This document shows positions 61,369 through 64,000 of a stretch of 64,000 nt of DNA, one piece after another. Within the stretch, counting starts at the first letter, position 1. Every line of letters begins with the position of its first letter. The notes below the pieces were generated by a model that saw nothing but the letters and a program-made list of their open reading frames with translations, did not search any database and was not told where the DNA came from. Where the stretch lies: positions 3,811,001 through 3,875,000 of the forward strand of contig SMMW01000056.1 of assembly GCA_004794655.1 (NCBI GenBank), in the 5' to 3' direction. Both the position numbers and the translations under genes were made by a program. Source of the DNA: Marisa cornuarietis. Lineage: Eukaryota; Mollusca; Gastropoda; Architaenioglossa; Ampullariidae.

Positions 61369-63059
61369 ACTTTTATTTTTGGCATCATCACACTCTTTTT
61401 TTAGGCTCTAGTTATCCTCTCTTTTCTTTTAAATTTCCACACAAACAATATATATATATATATATAAATATATAATGAGATTGAGAGATACTGCCCAAAT
61501 CCCCCAAAGATCCATTGCTATGATACCAATATAGACCTCGTTTCTAGTCACTTATTTCTTTTTACATTCTAAACCGTAGTGTCACGTGTTTTGAGTCAGG
61601 TAGGAGAAAGTGACGAGTACATATTGTACCACATTGAAGTCTATGTCTATATCAACCATCATCAAAACTAAGTAACTAAAAAAAAAAAAAGTGTGGACAT
61701 GGTAGTTTCTCCTGACTACTGTCATGAAACCTTTGAGTGTGGGTTGACGGAAGAATTAAGTTGATATACTTTTTGTTCACATTATTATCTGTGTGTTTTG
61801 CATTTTTGTGTTTATGAGTGAGGATTACTCCAGGATTCTTTTGTCAACACGGAGGTGATGTGACAGTCAGTGTTTACCTGTAACACTTCATATATCGTAA
61901 GCAAATCATTTTATTGCAAATGGCATTATTTCAATGCAGGCAGTAGTACAGTACATACACAGCTACACAAATATTCCACAGGTAAATAGTATTTTAAAAA
62001 TAATTACATAAGATTGTTTATATTTGATTTTTGTGCTATTAGTGGAAAAAAGTATTTTTGAAACAACAAATTGGTACACGACACATTGTAGATATAATTA
62101 TGGGCTATGGCCCCACCATGTCTCCCCCTTAGACTGATCATTACTGGGTCTTGCACAGGTGACAAGTGGAAGCTGATAGCAGACAGACGTGAAGAGCCAG
62201 GAAATATGTAGGAGGTATAAATGTCGATAACAACGCCCATCCACCTCATATAAACAACAGGAAAATACAACAGTGCAGGTGAAGTGTTCACCAAATACAG
62301 TAGATGAGACAACAATGGTATATTTATAAAAAAAATATCTCTATTGTGAGCAAATTCTTTCAAATGCAAAGATGTCAACGATACATTTTGTATCCAGAAA
62401 AGTGTGGGTGGACTACAGGAACAGCCAGGTACACGACCACATACACTGAGAGTGTCTCTAGCCCTCGTCACGCTCGATGAATTCTTGAAGTTTACTCAGT
62501 CGCAAATGTGTTTCGCATAAACATATGACTACCTTAGGTACATGGATGGGGGTCGTCTGTCTTCTTGTTAATCTGGATTATTTTCTGTCTCATGTTTTCG
62601 TGATACGTCACTGGTGTGGATTCCAAACTGTTGTGCAGGGTGTAAGAGAATAAGACAACCATGGGTGTATGTAGTGTTTGATAACAAGTCAATAATTAGT
62701 CAGCTTAGCAGATTAGAATAAGACAATTATTATTATTATTATGTGTCGCCTTTAATGCTAAAAATAGTAATCATGAAAATCTGGCAGGTTACAGTACAGA
62801 TATATTATATATAAATATATTTTATATACAATCAGTGAATGAAGACTGCAGGTAACATCTCTATAGTTAATGGGATACAAAGAAAGAGGATGTAGCAGTT
62901 GGAAAGATGGAAAGGAGAAGAGGGGAAGAGAAGAGAATAAAGGGGGTGGGGAGGGAGGGAAGCTGGGTGAAGCAGGTTGAGGCGAGTCCCCCGGTAAATG
63001 TCATCGACATCAGTGACTTTATCTGCGTTGACTGAAGTCAGTGACCTCCGCTGATAGGG
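61369..63059. other. Intergenic and 3' UTR-like sequence, no gene seen
   Basis: AT-rich, with (TA)n at about 61449-61464 and A-runs. A 155-codon minus-strand frame at 62004-62471 lacks a domain. Part of the right side may be 3' UTR of the gene ending at 63060. Confidence 0.45.
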
Positions 63060-64000
63060 CTACCGTCCACGAGAAATCCCTGCGCACATGAAAGGAAATA
63101 GTCCCAGATTTAATCACTGGTCCAAAAAAAAAAAAAAAAATCCCGGGTGTTATGTGTGATTCTTTGTTCTACAATGACGAGAAGAGCGTCTATTCATCCG
63201 CGCGTGAAGAAATCATGTTTTAATCAACGGACCAGCAACGGGTTCTGCACTAAAAAATAAAAAGTCAGCTTACTGTCAGGTAAACAGGACTTTCTCAGGT
63301 AAGTCCAGCCGGCGTCAGCAACGGGTGTGACGTCATGAAACTTGCGGCACATGGAGCTGCTGAAGATGACGACGGTGCACGTGCGGTCCGTTTCGCACAG
63401 CGCCTTACACTGGTGCAGGGAGGAGGCGTACAGGGTCTCCACTAGCACACTGTCCTCGGCTGACGTGTCGGCCAGCTCCTCCCACGTGCAGGGCGCTGCT
63501 GTTGCTGTGACAACAAGTAAACAAGTAAACAGCAGGGCGAGAAGACAATTATGTTTGTTGTCCCTCCTCACACTGCTCACGAAATACCACCCGAGGTACC
63601 TACAGGTACTGTAATATCATACTTGTATGAATGATTAATGACTAAAATACAAAATGAATACCAGATATCAATATACATATACGTCTGTGTCTGACGACTG
63701 ATGTCGAGGGCGTCAATAAAGATACCGACTTGGCAAAATTAAATTAAAATTAAAAAAATTAAATGTCGACATGAACATTTTTAACTAAAGTACAGATTAA
63801 TCTCAATATATGCATGAAAAAAATGTTTCCGCTGGGGCTCGAACCCAGGACCTTCCGCGTGTTAGGCGGATGTGATAACCACTACACTACGGAAACAGAT
63901 GATTGATCATCACAATACAGACAAGTCATACCGAATATCCTTCTATCTACCTGGTGGTACGGGTGTTGAAGAGTCGGACAAAGCGGACGTTTCTGCCACA
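63060..64000 (-). CDS. 3' end of a gene with a six-cysteine PAN/apple-like exon
   Basis: Three exons fit by phase: 63951-64000 (continues off the right edge; reads a Ser/Thr/Pro linker ending SDSSTPVPP), 63274-63504 and 63060-63079. Joins are phase 1 at both introns. The middle exon begins ATAAPCTWEEL and has six cysteines (CTW, QCK, LCE, TCT, MCR, SCL) with HQCKALCETDRTCTVVIF, a pattern like PAN/apple modules that bind protein or sugar. The last exon adds only six codons before TAG. The middle exon also opens as a stand-alone 118-codon frame with an apparent signal peptide, but those residues are encoded by the pyrimidine-rich intron end (TTGTTGTCACAG), so the multi-exon model is preferred. 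Probably secreted or an ectodomain; most of the gene is outside the window. Confidence 0.65.
63824..63896 (-). tRNA. tRNA-Val (anticodon AAC)
   Basis: 73 nt with a perfect acceptor stem (GTTTCCG/CGGAAAC), loop CTAACAC giving AAC, and T arm GGTTCGAGCCC. It lies in the intron between the last full PAN exon and the edge exon, on the same strand as that gene. Confidence 0.94.

Noticed and set aside
62004..62471. 155-codon minus-strand frame
   Set aside because: No domain, no compatible splice sites, ordinary hydrophobic composition in AT-rich sequence; more likely UTR or intergenic.

Overview
The window is nuclear DNA from an animal, most likely a gastropod or other mollusc. Genes are split by GT-AG introns, long (CA)n, (TCA)n and (TTTC)n microsatellites are everywhere, and the receptors resemble the GRL101 family first described from the pond snail Lymnaea. 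Species cannot be fixed from sequence alone.

Left half (1-33.5 kb): a tandem array of large receptor genes, all on the minus strand. Gene B (24001-32736) and gene A (6711-15784) are complete four-exon genes encoding 1341 and 1340 residues with CUB, CUB, LDLa, C-type lectin, LDLa, LRR and 7TM regions. Gene C (1-1755) is a more diverged relative whose first exon and part of the second are visible before the window ends. A and B sit in a duplicated block of about 12-13.5 kb (about 4.3-16.3 kb and 20.0-33.5 kb). Dead fragments of two further first exons lie between them. Insertions specific to one copy postdate the duplication: a deleted LTR retrotransposon with integrase-before-RT order in intron 3 of A, a SINE 3' of A, LINE pieces in introns 1 and 2 and the 3' flank of B, and a 51-bp minisatellite upstream of B.

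Middle (33.5-52.8 kb): gene-poor and repeat-rich. It holds three dispersed paralogues of an unrecognised ~95-residue protein (39.0, 44.4 and 48.2 kb). Each has a splice acceptor just before its ATG and conserved motifs that look like a GIY-YIG domain with its first strand moved to the C-terminus. A 2.7-kb minisatellite (49.8-52.5 kb) is open in several minus-strand frames but is not regarded as coding.

Right (52.8-64 kb): a complete 11-exon astacin metalloprotease gene on the minus strand (514 residues: signal peptide, prodomain, catalytic domain, Cys-rich module, four ShKT modules). Three tRNA-Val genes and one deleted tRNA-Val relic lie in or around it. The 3' end of a gene with a six-cysteine PAN/apple-like exon runs off the right edge.

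The receptors and the astacin are extracellular or membrane products. Nothing in the sequence shows that they act together. Exon coordinates were derived by eye from splice sites and checked by reading phase: summed CDS lengths of A, B and the astacin are each divisible by three with no internal stop.
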